A stretch of DNA of 64,000 bases from Gaiellasilicea sp963763755 (lineage in GTDB: Bacteria > Actinomycetota > Thermoleophilia > Gaiellales > Gaiellaceae), in the NCBI GenBank assembly GCA_963763755.1, contig CAVXQE010000003.1, forward strand, positions 248,001 to 312,000, read 5' to 3'. Of this stretch, positions 1 to 9,201 are shown one piece after another. The number at the start of each line of letters is the position of its first letter. The stretch's first letter is position 1. Below the pieces are notes generated by a model, which searched no databases, was not told where the DNA came from, and saw only the letters and a program-made list of their open reading frames with translations. The translations under genes were made by a program, and so were the position numbers.

Positions 1-111
1 CGAAGGGTTGTCGGCCGTCGCAAGCGTGCGGTTTTCGGGCACACAGTCGACTACGTGCTGAAGAACGCGCCCTGCCGGGTGATGGTGACAGCGATCGACG
101 AGGCGGCATGA
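1..111 (+). CDS. C-terminal end of an APC permease-universal stress fusion (partial)
   Basis: This is the last 36 codons of a gene that begins before the window; the stop is TGA at 109-111. The residues HTVDYVLKNAPCRVMV match the end of a UspA domain, and the equivalent part of the complete protein at 284-2137 reads PTVDYVLRSAPCEVLV. The missing gene was therefore probably a paralogue of that permease-Usp fusion, or at least a Usp protein. The next gene starts inside its stop (ATGA overlap), so the two are translationally coupled. Confidence 0.6.
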   Translation, partial: RRVVGRRKRAVFGHTVDYVLKNAPCRVMVTAIDEAA

Positions 112-284
112 CGCTCTACAAGGCGGTCGTCGGCGTGCTCGCGTTGGTCTTCGTCGGGATCGGGATCGCGCTGCTCGCCGTCACCGCGGCCAACGGCGGC
201 GGCGTGCTCGGCTTCCTCCTCGGCGCGATGTTCATCGCCCTCGGCGGCGGACGCCTGACGCTGCTCCGCAGGGGTGGCCGCTAA
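108..284 (+). CDS. small two-helix membrane protein
   Basis: A 58-residue protein made almost entirely of two hydrophobic segments (about residues 5-26 and 33-50) with a basic C-terminal tail (RRGGR). It overlaps the upstream gene by ATGA and the downstream permease by one base (TAATG), so it sits in the middle of a tightly packed operon between two APC-Usp permease genes. No named family is recognisable. A helper or assembly subunit of the permease is possible, but that is inference from position only. Confidence 0.55.
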   Translation: MTLYKAVVGVLALVFVGIGIALLAVTAANGGGVLGFLLGAMFIALGGGRLTLLRRGGR

Positions 285-2137
285 TGGCCAGGAAGCTGCG
301 GGGCTTTCAGCGCGCGCTCGATGCGCCGGCGCTCTTCTCGATCGCCTACGGGGAGATCGCCTCCTCGATCTATTTCGCGCTCGGCATCGTCGCGGGCTAC
401 GCGCTCGGGTTCACGCCGCTCGTGCTGCTGATCGCGGGGGTCATCTTCCTGATCGTCGCGCTCTCCTACGCCGAAGGGACGGCAGCGATTCCCGAGACCG
501 GCGGTGCGGCGACGTTCGTCCGCCGGGCCTTCAACGACCTGCTCGGCTTCCTCACCGGCTGGGCGCTGTTCCTGGATTACCTGATCGTGATTTCGCTCTC
601 GGCTCTGTTCCTGCCGCACTACCTGGGGACGGCCCTCAGCGTGGATGTCCTGCGCGACTCGCCCTGGGATGCAGTGATTGCGGTCCTCGTGATCGCGACC
701 ATCGCGGCCGTCCGGCTCGTGCGCCGGTCGCGGCTCCACACCGGCGGCCTCGCAGTCGCGGGACTCGACCTCGCCACACAGCTGCTGCTCGTGATCCTGG
801 GGCTCGCGCTGCTCTACTCACCGGATCTGCTGACCCAGGGGATGTCGCTCGGACATACGCCCGCGTGGTCCGACCTCGCGTTCGCGCTGCCGCTCGCGAT
901 GCTTGCCTACACCGGCCTCGAGACGGTGGCCAACCTCGCCGAGGAGACCCGCGAGCCGGGACGAACCCTGCCGCGCAGTCTCTTCTCCGCGATCGGTCTC
1001 GTCGTCGTGCTGACGGTGCTGATCGCGGTCGTCGGGCTTTCCGCCTTCCCGGTCGAGAACGGGGAGACGGCGCTGGCCGACGAGTGGCTGAGAGCACCGC
1101 TCGCAGGGATCGTCCAGGCCCTTCAGCCGTCGCTCCCCGGCTGGCTCGGCGACGCGCTGCGCGTGTACGTCGGGCTGACCGGTGCGCTCGTCCTGCTGGC
1201 GGCGGCGACGACCTCGATCTCGGGTTTCACGAGGCTCGCCTACTCGCTCGGCGAGCACCGGCAGCTGCCGCGAAGCTTTGGGCGCCTGAACCGGCGTACG
1301 CTCGTCTCACCCCAGGCGATCCTGGCTGCGGCGGGGATCTCGATCACGCTCGTGATCGTCTCCAGCGCGCTGGCCGACGACGTGATCTTCCTGGCCAGCC
1401 TCTATTCGTTCGGTGTGCTGCTCGCGTTCGCTGCGGCGCAGCTTGCCGTGCTCAAGCTGCGGATGACGGAGCCCGATCTGGCACGTCCCTTCCGCGCACC
1501 GCTGGCGGCTCCGCTCATCGGCGCGCCACTCGTGATCGGGGTCTGGGTTCTCGCAATCGTCACGCACCCCGGAGCGCGCTACGCCGGGCCGGCATGGCTT
1601 GCCGTCGGCGTCGTCGTCTACCTGCTCGTGCGCCGGCGAGAGCGCACGGGACTCTTCCACGAGGTCAACGTGTTCGAGGAGCTTCCGCCCGGTGTCCAGT
1701 TCCGCCGTCTGCTGGTGCCGATGAAGCTCGGCCCGATCGGAGAGGAGATGGTGGCAACCGCCGTCGCGCTCGCCAAGGATCGAGACGCCAGAGTCGACGC
1801 GCTCTTCGTCATCGTCGTGCCGCTCGAGTACCCCATCGATGCGCCTCTGTGGGATCTGGAGGAACAGGCGGCGGCGTCGCTCGCCGAGGCCGCGTTGCTC
1901 GGAGAGGAGAATGATGTGTCCGTCGACGCGATCGCCGTGCGTGCACGGTCGATCGGCCAGGCGATTCTGGAACAGGCGGGCGCGCGCAAGTCCGATCTGA
2001 TCGTGCTCGGCTCCTCGCCGCGCTGGCGCCGCCAGTCCCAGTTCTTCTCGCCGACGGTCGACTACGTTCTCCGCAGCGCGCCGTGTGAGGTGCTCGTCGT
2101 CGCGTTTCCCCAGGGTGTGCTCGAGGACGTACTCTGA
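284..2137 (+). CDS. APC-family amino-acid permease with C-terminal UspA domain
   Basis: A 617-residue protein. Residues 1 to about 450 form the 12-helix APC-superfamily transporter, with the early helix-1 signature FSIAYGEIASSIYFALG typical of APC permeases. Residues from about 470 to the end form a universal stress protein domain, recognisable by LLVPMKLG at its start and the nucleotide-binding motif IVLGSSPRW near residue 580. Permease-Usp fusions are known in actinobacteria and archaea, where the Usp part is thought to sense ATP or AMP in the cytoplasm. The start was chosen because it overlaps the previous stop by one base. The substrate is unknown; neighbours concern potassium, so a role in ion or amino-acid homeostasis is plausible. 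Confidence 0.85.
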   Translation: MARKLRGFQRALDAPALFSIAYGEIASSIYFALGIVAGYALGFTPLVLLIAGVIFLIVALSYAEGTAAIPETGGAATFVRRAFNDLLGFLTGWALFLDYLIVISLSALFLPHYLGTALSVDVLRDSPWDAVIAVLVIATIAAVRLVRRSRLHTGGLAVAGLDLATQLLLVILGLALLYSPDLLTQGMSLGHTPAWSDLAFALPLAMLAYTGLETVANLAEETREPGRTLPRSLFSAIGLVVVLTVLIAVVGLSAFPVENGETALADEWLRAPLAGIVQALQPSLPGWLGDALRVYVGLTGALVLLAAATTSISGFTRLAYSLGEHRQLPRSFGRLNRRTLVSPQAILAAAGISITLVIVSSALADDVIFLASLYSFGVLLAFAAAQLAVLKLRMTEPDLARPFRAPLAAPLIGAPLVIGVWVLAIVTHPGARYAGPAWLAVGVVVYLLVRRRERTGLFHEVNVFEELPPGVQFRRLLVPMKLGPIGEEMVATAVALAKDRDARVDALFVIVVPLEYPIDAPLWDLEEQAAASLAEAALLGEENDVSVDAIAVRARSIGQAILEQAGARKSDLIVLGSSPRWRRQSQFFSPTVDYVLRSAPCEVLVVAFPQGVLEDVL

Positions 2138-2141
2138 ACGC

Positions 2142-2567
2142 GTGAAACTTGTAGTGATCGGTTGCGGCAGAGTCGGCGCGGCCGTGGCGCGCGATCTGGC
2201 CGAGGACGGCTGGGACGTGACCGCGGTGGACGAGCAGGAGGAGGCGCTTGCGCGTCTGGGATCGCGGTGGTCCGGCGGCTTTGTCGTCGGGCACGGGATG
2301 GATGCTGAGATCCTGCGGAAGGCCGGCGTGCCGGATGCGGATGCTGTCGTCGTCGCAACCTCGGGCGACAACACGAATCTCGTCATCGGCCAGGTGGTCG
2401 AGAAGCGCTACGCCGTCCCGTGCGTCATCGTCCGCGTGCTCGACCCCGCGCGTGCGGACTTCTACGCGGCCCGCGGCCTGCGCACGATCTGCCCGACCCA
2501 GACCGCGATCTCGGCGCTCGGCGCGGCCGTCCGCAAGGCCGTGCCTGCCGTGCTGGAGCAGAGCTGA
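2142..2567 (+). CDS. RCK_N (TrkA-N) NAD-binding potassium channel regulator, short form
   Basis: A 141-residue protein with a GTG start at 2142, four bases after the permease stop. The N-terminus VKLVVIGCGRVGAAVAR holds the Rossmann GxGxxG loop, followed by an acidic residue at the end of the second strand (VTAVDEQ) that binds the adenosine ribose. It contains only the RCK_N half and lacks RCK_C. It overlaps the next gene by one base (TGATG), so the two RCK proteins are made together and may form mixed rings on a Trk/Ktr channel. An upstream ATG exists but would extend into the permease gene. Confidence 0.85.
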   Translation: MKLVVIGCGRVGAAVARDLAEDGWDVTAVDEQEEALARLGSRWSGGFVVGHGMDAEILRKAGVPDADAVVVATSGDNTNLVIGQVVEKRYAVPCVIVRVLDPARADFYAARGLRTICPTQTAISALGAAVRKAVPAVLEQS

Positions 2568-3235
2568 TGTACGCGATCGTCGCCGGCGGCGGCAAGGTCG
2601 GCTCCAACGTCGCGCGCTCACTGCTCGCGATGGGGCACGAGGTGACCTTGATCGAGCAGCGCCCGTACCGCTTCGAGCAGCTGCAGGAGGAGTTCGAGCA
2701 CCAGGTGCTGCTCGGCGACGCGACCGAGCTGCACGTGCTCGAGCGCGCCGGCATCGCCCGCCCGCCGGAGCTCGTGCTCGGCGTCACGGGTGACGACGAG
2801 GACAATCTGATCATCTGCCAGATCGCGAGTGAGGGCTACCGCGTGCCGAAAGTGATCGCGAGAGTCAACGATCCTCGCAACCAGGAGCACTTCGACCTGC
2901 TCGGGATCTCACAGACGGTCTGCGCCACCTCGAACGTGCTCGGGCTGGTGGAGCACGAAGTGCCGGAGCACGGGATCGTGCACCTGCTCGAGCTGCGGAA
3001 GGAGAACCTCGAGATCGTCGAGCTCCAGATCGACCGCGATTCGCCTGCGGCCGGCAAGCGTGTGGCGGGGCTCAGGCTCCCGGAGGGCACACGGCTCGTC
3101 GCCGTCGTCCGGAACGGCCGCTCCGAGCTCGCGGAGGAAGCGACCGTCCTTCGACCCGGCGATCAGGTGCTGGCGGTGCTCGAGCCCGGCAAGGAAGACG
3201 AGCTGCGCAAGGTGCTCTTCAAGACGAAGGCTTAG
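2567..3235 (+). CDS. TrkA-family potassium uptake protein (RCK_N + RCK_C)
   Basis: A 222-residue protein with RCK_N at residues 1-125 (YAIVAGGGKVGSNVARSLL; acidic ribose ligand at VTLIEQ) and an RCK_C domain from about residue 140 to the end (LVAVVRNGR, GDQVLAVLEPG). This is the normal length of a KtrA/TrkA-type gating subunit, which binds NAD(H) or ATP on the cytoplasmic side of a Trk/Ktr channel. It starts inside the previous stop codon. Its 3' end overlaps the convergent TrkH gene by 17 bases, so the three genes are neighbours in function although on opposite strands. Confidence 0.88.
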   Translation: MYAIVAGGGKVGSNVARSLLAMGHEVTLIEQRPYRFEQLQEEFEHQVLLGDATELHVLERAGIARPPELVLGVTGDDEDNLIICQIASEGYRVPKVIARVNDPRNQEHFDLLGISQTVCATSNVLGLVEHEVPEHGIVHLLELRKENLEIVELQIDRDSPAAGKRVAGLRLPEGTRLVAVVRNGRSELAEEATVLRPGDQVLAVLEPGKEDELRKVLFKTKA

Positions 3236-4757
3236 CACGTTTGCGCCAGTAGTGGCGTGAGAGCAGGACGACGATTGGAACGATCTCCAGACGGCCGAGC
3301 CACATCAGGCCGGTCATCACGAGCGTCGAGACGTCGCTGAACGGCTCGAACGAGCCGAGCGGTCCGCCGATTCCGAACGCGGGCCCGACGTTCGAGAGCA
3401 TGCTCGCGGAGACCGAGACCGCGTCGAGCACCGAGAGATCGAGGCCGGTGCGTGCGGCGTCGATCGCGAGCACGCTCGCCCCGATCACGAAGATCCCGAT
3501 GTAGAGCAGGACGAACGACGAGACAGCGCGCAACGTCCGCTCCTCGACGACGCGGCGGTTGAGGCGCACGGGCAGAACGATCTCAGGGTGCAGTGTCTGG
3601 TCGATCTCGCGCCGCAGCAGCTTCCCCACGAGCAGGTGCCGCACGACCTTGACCGATCCTGTCGTCGAGCCGGCGGAGCCGCCGACGAACATCAGGCCGA
3701 CGATCGTCATCAGCGCGAGCGTCGGCCAGGTGTTGTAGTCCGCGACGGAGAAGCCGGTGGTCGTCATCGTCGAGATCGCGGTGAAGACTCCGGCCCGAAA
3801 AGCGTCCGACGCTGGCAGCACGTTCTCCGTCCAGATCTCGGTCACGACGATGACCGCGCCCACGGCGAGCAAGGTGACGTACAGCCTGAACTCCTCGTCG
3901 CGGGCCGCCGCGCGCGGCTGGCGCCGCACGATTGCGCGGTACATGAGCGCGAAGTTGATCCCGCCGAGGACCATGAAGAGCGCGATCACCCATTGGGTTA
4001 CTGCGGCGAACCCCTCGATCGAGTCGGCTTTCGTCGAGAAGCCTCCGGTGGGGATCGTCGACAGGGTGTTCGCGAAAGCCTCGAACGGCGTCAGCTGATC
4101 GTCGGCGCCGGAGACGCCGAGTCCGAGCAGGATCAGGAACAGGAGGGCGGTGAGCGCGATGTAGAGGATCCAGACTCGCCGCGCCGTGTCGCGGATGCGC
4201 GTGCTCAGGGACTCGATCTCGGGACCGGGCATCTCGTGCTCGAGCAGCTGCCGCCCACCGACGCGCAGCCGCGGAAGGACGGCGAGTGCGAGCACGATGA
4301 TCCCGATGCCGCCGACCCACTGCGTCAGCTGCCGCCAGATCGCGATGCTGCGCGGCAGCTCCTCGACGTGGGCGGCGACGCTCCCACCCGTCGTGCTGAA
4401 GCCGGACATCCCTTCGAAGTACGCGTCGAGCGGCCGGCCGAGCTGGGGATCGCCTGCGAGGATGTAGGGCAGCGCGCCGAGGGCGGCCGCCGCAAGCCAG
4501 GTGAGCGCGACGACGAGAAAACCCTCTCGAACGCCCAGCCGCCGGTCGCCGCGAGTCGCTCGGGCGACCACGAGGCCGGTCGCGCCGACGATTGCCCCCG
4601 CCGCGAGGAACGGCCAGAACGGCTCGCCGTAGCCGATCGCGAAGGCCGCCGGGACGAGCGTGGACACGCTCAGGTAGGCGACGAGCATCCCGACGATGTT
4701 CAGCGCTCCGAGGATGTCGACGGCGAGGAGCGGCTGCCGGCGGCTCCGGCTCGTCAC
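3219..4757 (-). CDS. TrkH-family potassium uptake channel subunit
   Basis: A 512-residue membrane protein of the TrkH/KtrB superfamily, with four tandem M1-P-M2 repeats. Pore-loop glycines are visible in FEGMSGFSTTGG, TLSTIPTGGFSTK, TTTGFSVADY and ASMLSNVGPAFG. The motif WVGGIGIIVLALAVLP is typical of TrkH. The protein conducts K+ inward and is gated by cytoplasmic RCK/TrkA proteins. It lies downstream of a full-length TrkA gene on the same strand with an ATGA overlap, forming a trkA-trkH operon. Confidence 0.92.
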   Translation of the reverse strand: MTSRSRRQPLLAVDILGALNIVGMLVAYLSVSTLVPAAFAIGYGEPFWPFLAAGAIVGATGLVVARATRGDRRLGVREGFLVVALTWLAAAALGALPYILAGDPQLGRPLDAYFEGMSGFSTTGGSVAAHVEELPRSIAIWRQLTQWVGGIGIIVLALAVLPRLRVGGRQLLEHEMPGPEIESLSTRIRDTARRVWILYIALTALLFLILLGLGVSGADDQLTPFEAFANTLSTIPTGGFSTKADSIEGFAAVTQWVIALFMVLGGINFALMYRAIVRRQPRAAARDEEFRLYVTLLAVGAVIVVTEIWTENVLPASDAFRAGVFTAISTMTTTGFSVADYNTWPTLALMTIVGLMFVGGSAGSTTGSVKVVRHLLVGKLLRREIDQTLHPEIVLPVRLNRRVVEERTLRAVSSFVLLYIGIFVIGASVLAIDAARTGLDLSVLDAVSVSASMLSNVGPAFGIGGPLGSFEPFSDVSTLVMTGLMWLGRLEIVPIVVLLSRHYWRKRAKPSS

Positions 4758-6079
4758 AGGGCTTTCTCGACCTCGTGCACGCGCCGCGACTCGGTGAAGA
4801 CGATCACACGGTCGCCGATTCGCAGCACGTCGTCGCTGCGCGGGAAGACAGCAGCTCCGTCGCGCACGATCGCGCCGATCACGGCGCCGCGAATCGGCAT
4901 CTCCCGGAAGCTCAGCCCGACGTACTCGCTCCCCGGCTTGGTCGTGATGTCCAGCACCTCGAAGCGGTCGCCCTCGAGCATCACGACCTGCTGCGTGCGC
5001 GGGTCGTGGGCGAAGCGCACGATTTCCTCCGCGGTGATCTGGCGCGGGTTGACCGTGACGTCGACCCCGGCGTGCTCGAAGACCCCGACCGACGCGGCCT
5101 CGTGAACGATCGCGACGGTGAACCGCGCGCCGTGCACTTTCGCGAGCGTGGCCGCGAAGTGGTTCTTCAGGTCGTCGCGCATCGCGAACACGGCCACCTG
5201 TGCATCGGCGATCCGCTCGCGTTCGAGAAAGTCGGGATCGAATCCGGTCGCGTTGTAGACGCGAGCCCCGGGCAGTTCCGCGGCAACGACGCGCGAGCGC
5301 TCCCGCGAAGCTTCGATCAGCCGCACGCCGATCCCCTGTTCGAGCAGCAGCCGCGCGACGGCGGTGCCGGCGCGCCCGGCGCCGAAGATGACGACGTCCC
5401 TGACCTTTCCTGTGCCGGGGGCGATCAGCTCGGCCCAGGCCTGCGCCGCCGGCGGCGATCCGATCACGACGATCCGGTCGTCCGCCTGGATCGATTCGTC
5501 TCCCCGCGGAATCACGACCTTGTCACCGCGAATGATCGCGGCCACGCGGGAGTCGGGCGGCAGACTCGCCTCGCGAAGCGGGGCGTTGAGCAGGCTCGGA
5601 TCGGACGTCTCCCGAACGTCGAACTCGACCATCTGCACCTGGCCTTCCGCGAAGACATCCGTCTGTCTCGCTGCAGGTACACCGATCGTCCGCGAGATCG
5701 CGTACGCCGTCTCGACCTCGGAGGAGACGATGAAGTCGACGTCCAGCTGTCCTTCCCGCCAGACCTCCAGGTACTCCGGGTTCGTCGTCCGGACGATGGT
5801 GGTCGTCCTGGTGGAGGAGGCCTTCGAGATCATCGCCGAGACGATGTTCGTCTCGTCGCGCGACGTGCAGGCGATCAGGAGGTCGGCCTCCTTGATCCCG
5901 GCCGCCGAGAGGACGCGCCGGCTGGCGCCGTTTCCCTCGACCGTGTGCACGTCGTAGCGCTGCGAAATCGCGGCCAGCCGCTCTTCGTCGAGGTCGAAGA
6001 GGGTCAGCTCGTGCTCCTCGTGCAGCGCCTGCACGATCGTCGTTCCGACGTGGCCGGCACCGATGATGAAGATCTTCAC
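4754..6079 (-). CDS. trkA: TrkA, full-length potassium channel gating protein
   Basis: A 441-residue protein with two RCK_N/RCK_C pairs, the usual TrkA length. The GTG start at 6079 gives VKIFIIGAGHVGTTIVQAL. A longer reading frame extends upstream, but that extension has no family similarity and would cross the divergent dehydrogenase gene. The second Rossmann loop is near residue 228 (VVIFGAGRAGTAVARLL). Ligand-binding acidic residues follow each second strand. It acts in the cytoplasm as the NAD(H)- or nucleotide-dependent gate of TrkH, whose gene overlaps its stop by four bases. Confidence 0.9.
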   Translation of the reverse strand: MKIFIIGAGHVGTTIVQALHEEHELTLFDLDEERLAAISQRYDVHTVEGNGASRRVLSAAGIKEADLLIACTSRDETNIVSAMISKASSTRTTTIVRTTNPEYLEVWREGQLDVDFIVSSEVETAYAISRTIGVPAARQTDVFAEGQVQMVEFDVRETSDPSLLNAPLREASLPPDSRVAAIIRGDKVVIPRGDESIQADDRIVVIGSPPAAQAWAELIAPGTGKVRDVVIFGAGRAGTAVARLLLEQGIGVRLIEASRERSRVVAAELPGARVYNATGFDPDFLERERIADAQVAVFAMRDDLKNHFAATLAKVHGARFTVAIVHEAASVGVFEHAGVDVTVNPRQITAEEIVRFAHDPRTQQVVMLEGDRFEVLDITTKPGSEYVGLSFREMPIRGAVIGAIVRDGAAVFPRSDDVLRIGDRVIVFTESRRVHEVEKAL

Positions 6080-6131
6080 GTGCGGCAGGTTACTCCGCCC
6101 GTTCGCGAATCCCTTGGCTATCGTGGCGCCG

Positions 6132-7207
6132 ATGAGGTCGTTGGTTGCAGTCGCCTGCGTCGCCGTGCTCGGCACCGCCTGTGCGGCCGGAGCCGCTCCG
6201 CAGCAGATCGAGCGGGCGCAGTTCAAGCCCCGCGCGGTGGCGAGCGGCTTCGACAGGCCGGTCTTCGTGACCGGAGCGAAGGGTGAGGCGGGACGCCTGT
6301 ACGTCGTCGAGCAGGGCGGCACGATCCAGGTTCTCGACGGCGGCAAGCGTCGCTCGACGCCGTTCCTCGACATCCGCAACCTCGTCAACTCCGCGGGTGA
6401 GCGAGCAAGGGCTGCTCGGGCTCGCGTTCCACCCCTCGTACCCGAAGGTCAAGAAGCTCTACGTCCAGTACACCGCGCGTGACGGATCCACGCAGCGTCG
6501 TCGAGTACCGGACGAATGGCAACCGCGCCTCGTCGCCACGGACGCTGTTCACGAGCGCTGACCCGTACGGGAATCACAACGGCGGCATGCTCGCGTTCGG
6601 ACCGAACGGCCGGCTGTACTTCACGATGGGCGACGGCGGCGCCGGCGGTGATCCGGAGAACCGCGCCCAGAACCCGCGCTCGCTCTTCGGCAAGCTCCTC
6701 TCGCTCAACGTGGCCACGAAGGGAGTGCGGATCGAGGCGCTCGGCCTCCGCAACGCGTGGCGCTTCTCCTTCGACCGCACGAACGGCGACCTCTACATCG
6801 GCGACGTCGGCCAGGGCGCCACGGAAGAGGTCGACTACACGCCGGCGAACAGCCCCGGGACCGAGAACTACGGCTGGGATGTCTACGAGGGCACCACGAA
6901 GTTCGAGGACAAGCCGCTCGGCCCCGGCAAGCTCGTCATGCCGGTCGCGACGTACAGCCACGCCGACGGCTGCTCGATCACGGGCGGCTATGTCTACCGT
7001 GGCTCGAACGCCTCGCTGCGCGGGCGCTACATCTACGGCGACTACTGCAGCGGCACCATCTGGAGCTTCAAGATCGCCGGTGGAAAGGCGTCCGGACTGG
7101 ACCGGGAGGGGTTCCAGATCGACAGCGTCAGCTCCTTCGGTCAGGACAACGCAGGTGAGCTCTACGCGGTCTCGCACGAGGGCACGATCTACCGCCTGAC
7201 ACCCTGA
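6132..7207 (+). CDS. exported PQQ-dependent sugar dehydrogenase family protein (two frameshifts)
   Basis: The reconstructed protein is about 358 residues, starting with an export signal (MRSLVAVACVAVLGTACAAG; a cysteine at the end suggests a possible lipoprotein). It is a six-bladed beta-propeller of the soluble glucose/aldose/sorbosone dehydrogenase family. Family signatures are GEQGLLGLAFHP, NHNGGMLAFGPNG, GDGGAGGDP, LGLRNAWRFSFD and NYGWDVYEG. The reading frame changes near 6405 and again near 6490, each by one base. Since all blades are otherwise intact, sequencing error is more likely than decay. It is divergent from trkA across about 50 bases. Confidence 0.8.
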
Positions 7208-8015
7208 ACGCGATCTGCCTCACCTGCGCGACACAGTTCGGCGAGAGCGAATCGCCGCCGGAGCGCTGCCCGATCTGCGACGACGAACGGCAGTACGTCG
7301 GGCTCGACGGTCAGCGCTGGACGACGCTCGAGGAGCTCATGGCCGAGCGCCGCTCGGACGTTCGCGAGGACTCCGGCTACCTCGGCATCGGCATCGAGCC
7401 GGCGATCGGGATCGGCCAGCGGCTGCTGCTCGTCGAGACGGACGAGGGAAACGTGATCTGGGACATGATCCCGCTCGTCGACGACGCCGCGGTCGAGGCC
7501 GTCACCGCGCGCGGCCCAGTGCGGGCGATCGCGATCTCGCATCCGCACTACTACTCCGGGATGGTCGAGTGGAGCAGGGCGCTCGGCCGAATTCAGGCGA
7601 TCCAGTGCCGATCCTGCTCCACGAAGCGGACTCGGAGTGGATCATGCGGCCGGATCCGGCGATCGAGCTCTGGTCGGGCGACGAACGGGAGCTCGCTCCC
7701 GGCCTGACGCTGTTACGACTCGGCGGCCACTTCGCGGGCGGGACGGTCCTGCACGACTCGGCCACGAGCACGCTCCTCGCCGGCGACATCGTGATGGTGA
7801 TCCCCGACCGGCGGTTCGTGAGCTTCATGTGGAGCTACCCGAATCTGATCCCGCTGCCGGCCGCCGAGGTCGAGCGGATCGCCGCCAGGCTCGAGTCGTG
7901 GCAGTTCGACCGGATCCTCGGCGCCTGGTGGAACCGGCTCGTGCCGCGCGACGGCAACGAGGTCGTGCGCCGCTCGGCCGAGCGTTACGCCGCGCGCGTC
8001 ACTTCGCCCGCCTGA
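7204..8015 (+). CDS. MBL-fold hydrolase with N-terminal zinc-ribbon-like segment (one frameshift)
   Basis: The first 35 residues carry two CxxC-type pairs (CLTCATQF and CPICDDE), like a rubredoxin or zinc ribbon. The rest is a small metallo-beta-lactamase fold with the degenerate metal motif SHPHYYSGMVEW, then GGHFAGGTVLH and LLAGDIVMV. The frame changes near 7605, between AIQ and PILLHEADSEW; both parts belong to one family. The start is uncertain: the reading frame is open from the preceding stop, with a possible CTG at 7204. Such proteins are annotated as MBL-fold metallo-hydrolases of unknown substrate. Confidence 0.7.
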
Positions 8016-8211
8016 CGCGCGGGCTCTGGCCAAGCGCGGCGTAGGCGAGCGCGTTCAACGACTCGTTCAGGTTGCGGAGCTCGCGGGCCATCAGCTGAAA
8101 GCCTTCGGCGTTCTCTGCGTGCCGGTTGAGCCGCGCGAGCTCGTCGGCGATGCGGTCGAGCCGCTCCAGCACGGCCTCGAACTGCCTGTCGGGCATCTCT
8201 TTCGCGTCCAT
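7999..8211 (-). CDS. small alpha-helical hypothetical protein
   Basis: A 70-residue protein starting MDAKEMPDRQFEAVLERL, rich in Leu, Glu, Arg and Ala with heptad-like spacing (LERLDRIADELARLNRHAE), probably a short coiled coil. It overlaps the 3' end of the MBL gene by 17 bases on the opposite strand and lies 10 bases downstream of the HAD gene, so it may be the last gene of the VanZ-HAD transcript. No function is recognised. Confidence 0.5.
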   Translation of the reverse strand: MDAKEMPDRQFEAVLERLDRIADELARLNRHAENAEGFQLMARELRNLNESLNALAYAALGQSPRVRRAK

Positions 8212-8221
8212 CGTGGCAATT

Positions 8222-8656
8222 TTACCGAGCGCGCAACGCGAGAAGGTCCGCCCGGCTACGGACGACGGTGACATCGCCACCGAGGCGTTCGAGCGCTCCG
8301 GCGCCCGCCTCGAGCGTGTCGACGCGTCGCGTCGCTCCGAGCTGGGAGAGTGCGATGCGCGCGAGCTCGACGGGTGCGTCGGTGAAGACGGCGAGCCGCA
8401 CACCTTCGGCCTGCAGTCCTCGTAGCGCGGCGCTCACCTCTGCGGCAGGCCGGAGGTAGACGGGCGCGCGATCCTCTGCGTAGCGCTCGAGCAGCGTCCG
8501 CCAGTTGCCGGCGCCGCGAGCGTCGAGCTCGGCGGCCGCTGCGGCGCGATCCTCGGGCAGGCCTTCGACGTCGAGCACACGCGAGGCGTCGTCGAGCCAG
8601 TCGCGCCAGAGCTGCCGCGTGTCCCCGAGCACGTCGAGCTCGATCGCGACGATCAT
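8222..8656 (-). CDS. small HAD-like hydrolase
   Basis: A 144-residue protein. The first strand MIVAIELDVLGDTRQLW aligns with HAD motif I (DxDGxxxDT) but is degenerate, keeping only some of the acidic residues. Motif II is VRLAVFTDAPVELAR. A clear motif III/IV acidic pair is not obvious at the short C-terminus, so catalysis is doubtful. It overlaps the upstream VanZ-like gene by four bases (ATGA). A phosphatase-like fold is well supported; activity and substrate are not. Confidence 0.6.
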   Translation of the reverse strand: MIVAIELDVLGDTRQLWRDWLDDASRVLDVEGLPEDRAAAAAELDARGAGNWRTLLERYAEDRAPVYLRPAAEVSAALRGLQAEGVRLAVFTDAPVELARIALSQLGATRRVDTLEAGAGALERLGGDVTVVRSRADLLALRAR

Positions 8657-8994
8657 CGGGTCACTCGCCGCCAGACCAGGATGCCGACCGCGACGCCGAC
8701 GCTGTCGATCAGCACGTCGAGCGGCGCCCCGACTCGGCCTTCGACGAAGTGCTGGTGCAACTCGTCGGACGCCGCGTAGGCGACGCCGACCCCGAAGGCC
8801 GGAAGCTCCGCCCGCAAAGCACGCATCAGCAGTGCGCCGAGGACCGCGTATTCGCAGGCGTGGGCGATCTTCCGCAGCACGAGATCCCATGTTCCGAGGC
8901 CGGTGCCGAGGTCGGGAACCGACGAGAAGGTGAAGATCACGGCGGCCCAGAGGACGACCGGCGCCCACAGGCGCAGCGCAGCGGAAGTCGGCAC
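8653..8994 (-). CDS. VanZ-like membrane protein
   Basis: A 113-residue protein with four hydrophobic segments and the VanZ-family signatures PVVLWAAVIFTFSSVP near the N-terminus, KIAHACEYAVLGALL in the middle and YAASDELHQHFVEGR followed by DVLIDSVGVAVG. These Glu/His/Asp residues are typical of the family. VanZ-like proteins sit in the membrane; the best known gives low-level teicoplanin resistance, but most are uncharacterised. It is the first gene of a three-gene run and is divergent from the cobalamin riboswitch. Confidence 0.8.
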   Translation of the reverse strand: MPTSAALRLWAPVVLWAAVIFTFSSVPDLGTGLGTWDLVLRKIAHACEYAVLGALLMRALRAELPAFGVGVAYAASDELHQHFVEGRVGAPLDVLIDSVGVAVGILVWRRVTR

Positions 8995-9004
8995 CTCCCG
9001 ATGA

Positions 9005-9163
9005 TAGGGTCAGCCCCCACACACACAAGGAGCACGGTGAGGGAACCCGGTGCAAGTCCGGGACGGTCCCGCCGCTGTGAGGGGAGACGCCCGACGCGGA
9101 AACGCCACTGGCCTACGGGCCGGGAAGGCCGCGAAGGGGGAGCCCCGAGTCAGAAGACCTGCC
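9005..9163 (+). promoter_or_regulatory. cobalamin (B12) riboswitch
   Basis: The leader contains the conserved blocks of the cobalamin aptamer in order: GGTGAGGGAACCCGGTGCAA (P3/P4 region), GACGGTCCCGCCGCTGTGA, the B12-box region GCCACTGG, a GGGAAGGC block and the closing GAGTCAGAAGACCTGCC at about 9147-9163. It lies 39 bases upstream of the first DUF4430 gene on the same strand. This predicts that the six-gene operon is repressed when adenosylcobalamin or a related cobamide is plentiful. Boundaries are approximate. Confidence 0.93.
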
Positions 9164-9201
9164 GCGCTCCCCATCCCGAACCCCTCGCGGAAGGAGGATT
9201 C

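Noticed and set aside
3588..5105. Long + strand open frames across the trkH and trkA genes
   Set aside because: The minus-strand frames contain every TrkH and TrkA motif; the + frames are compositional shadows.
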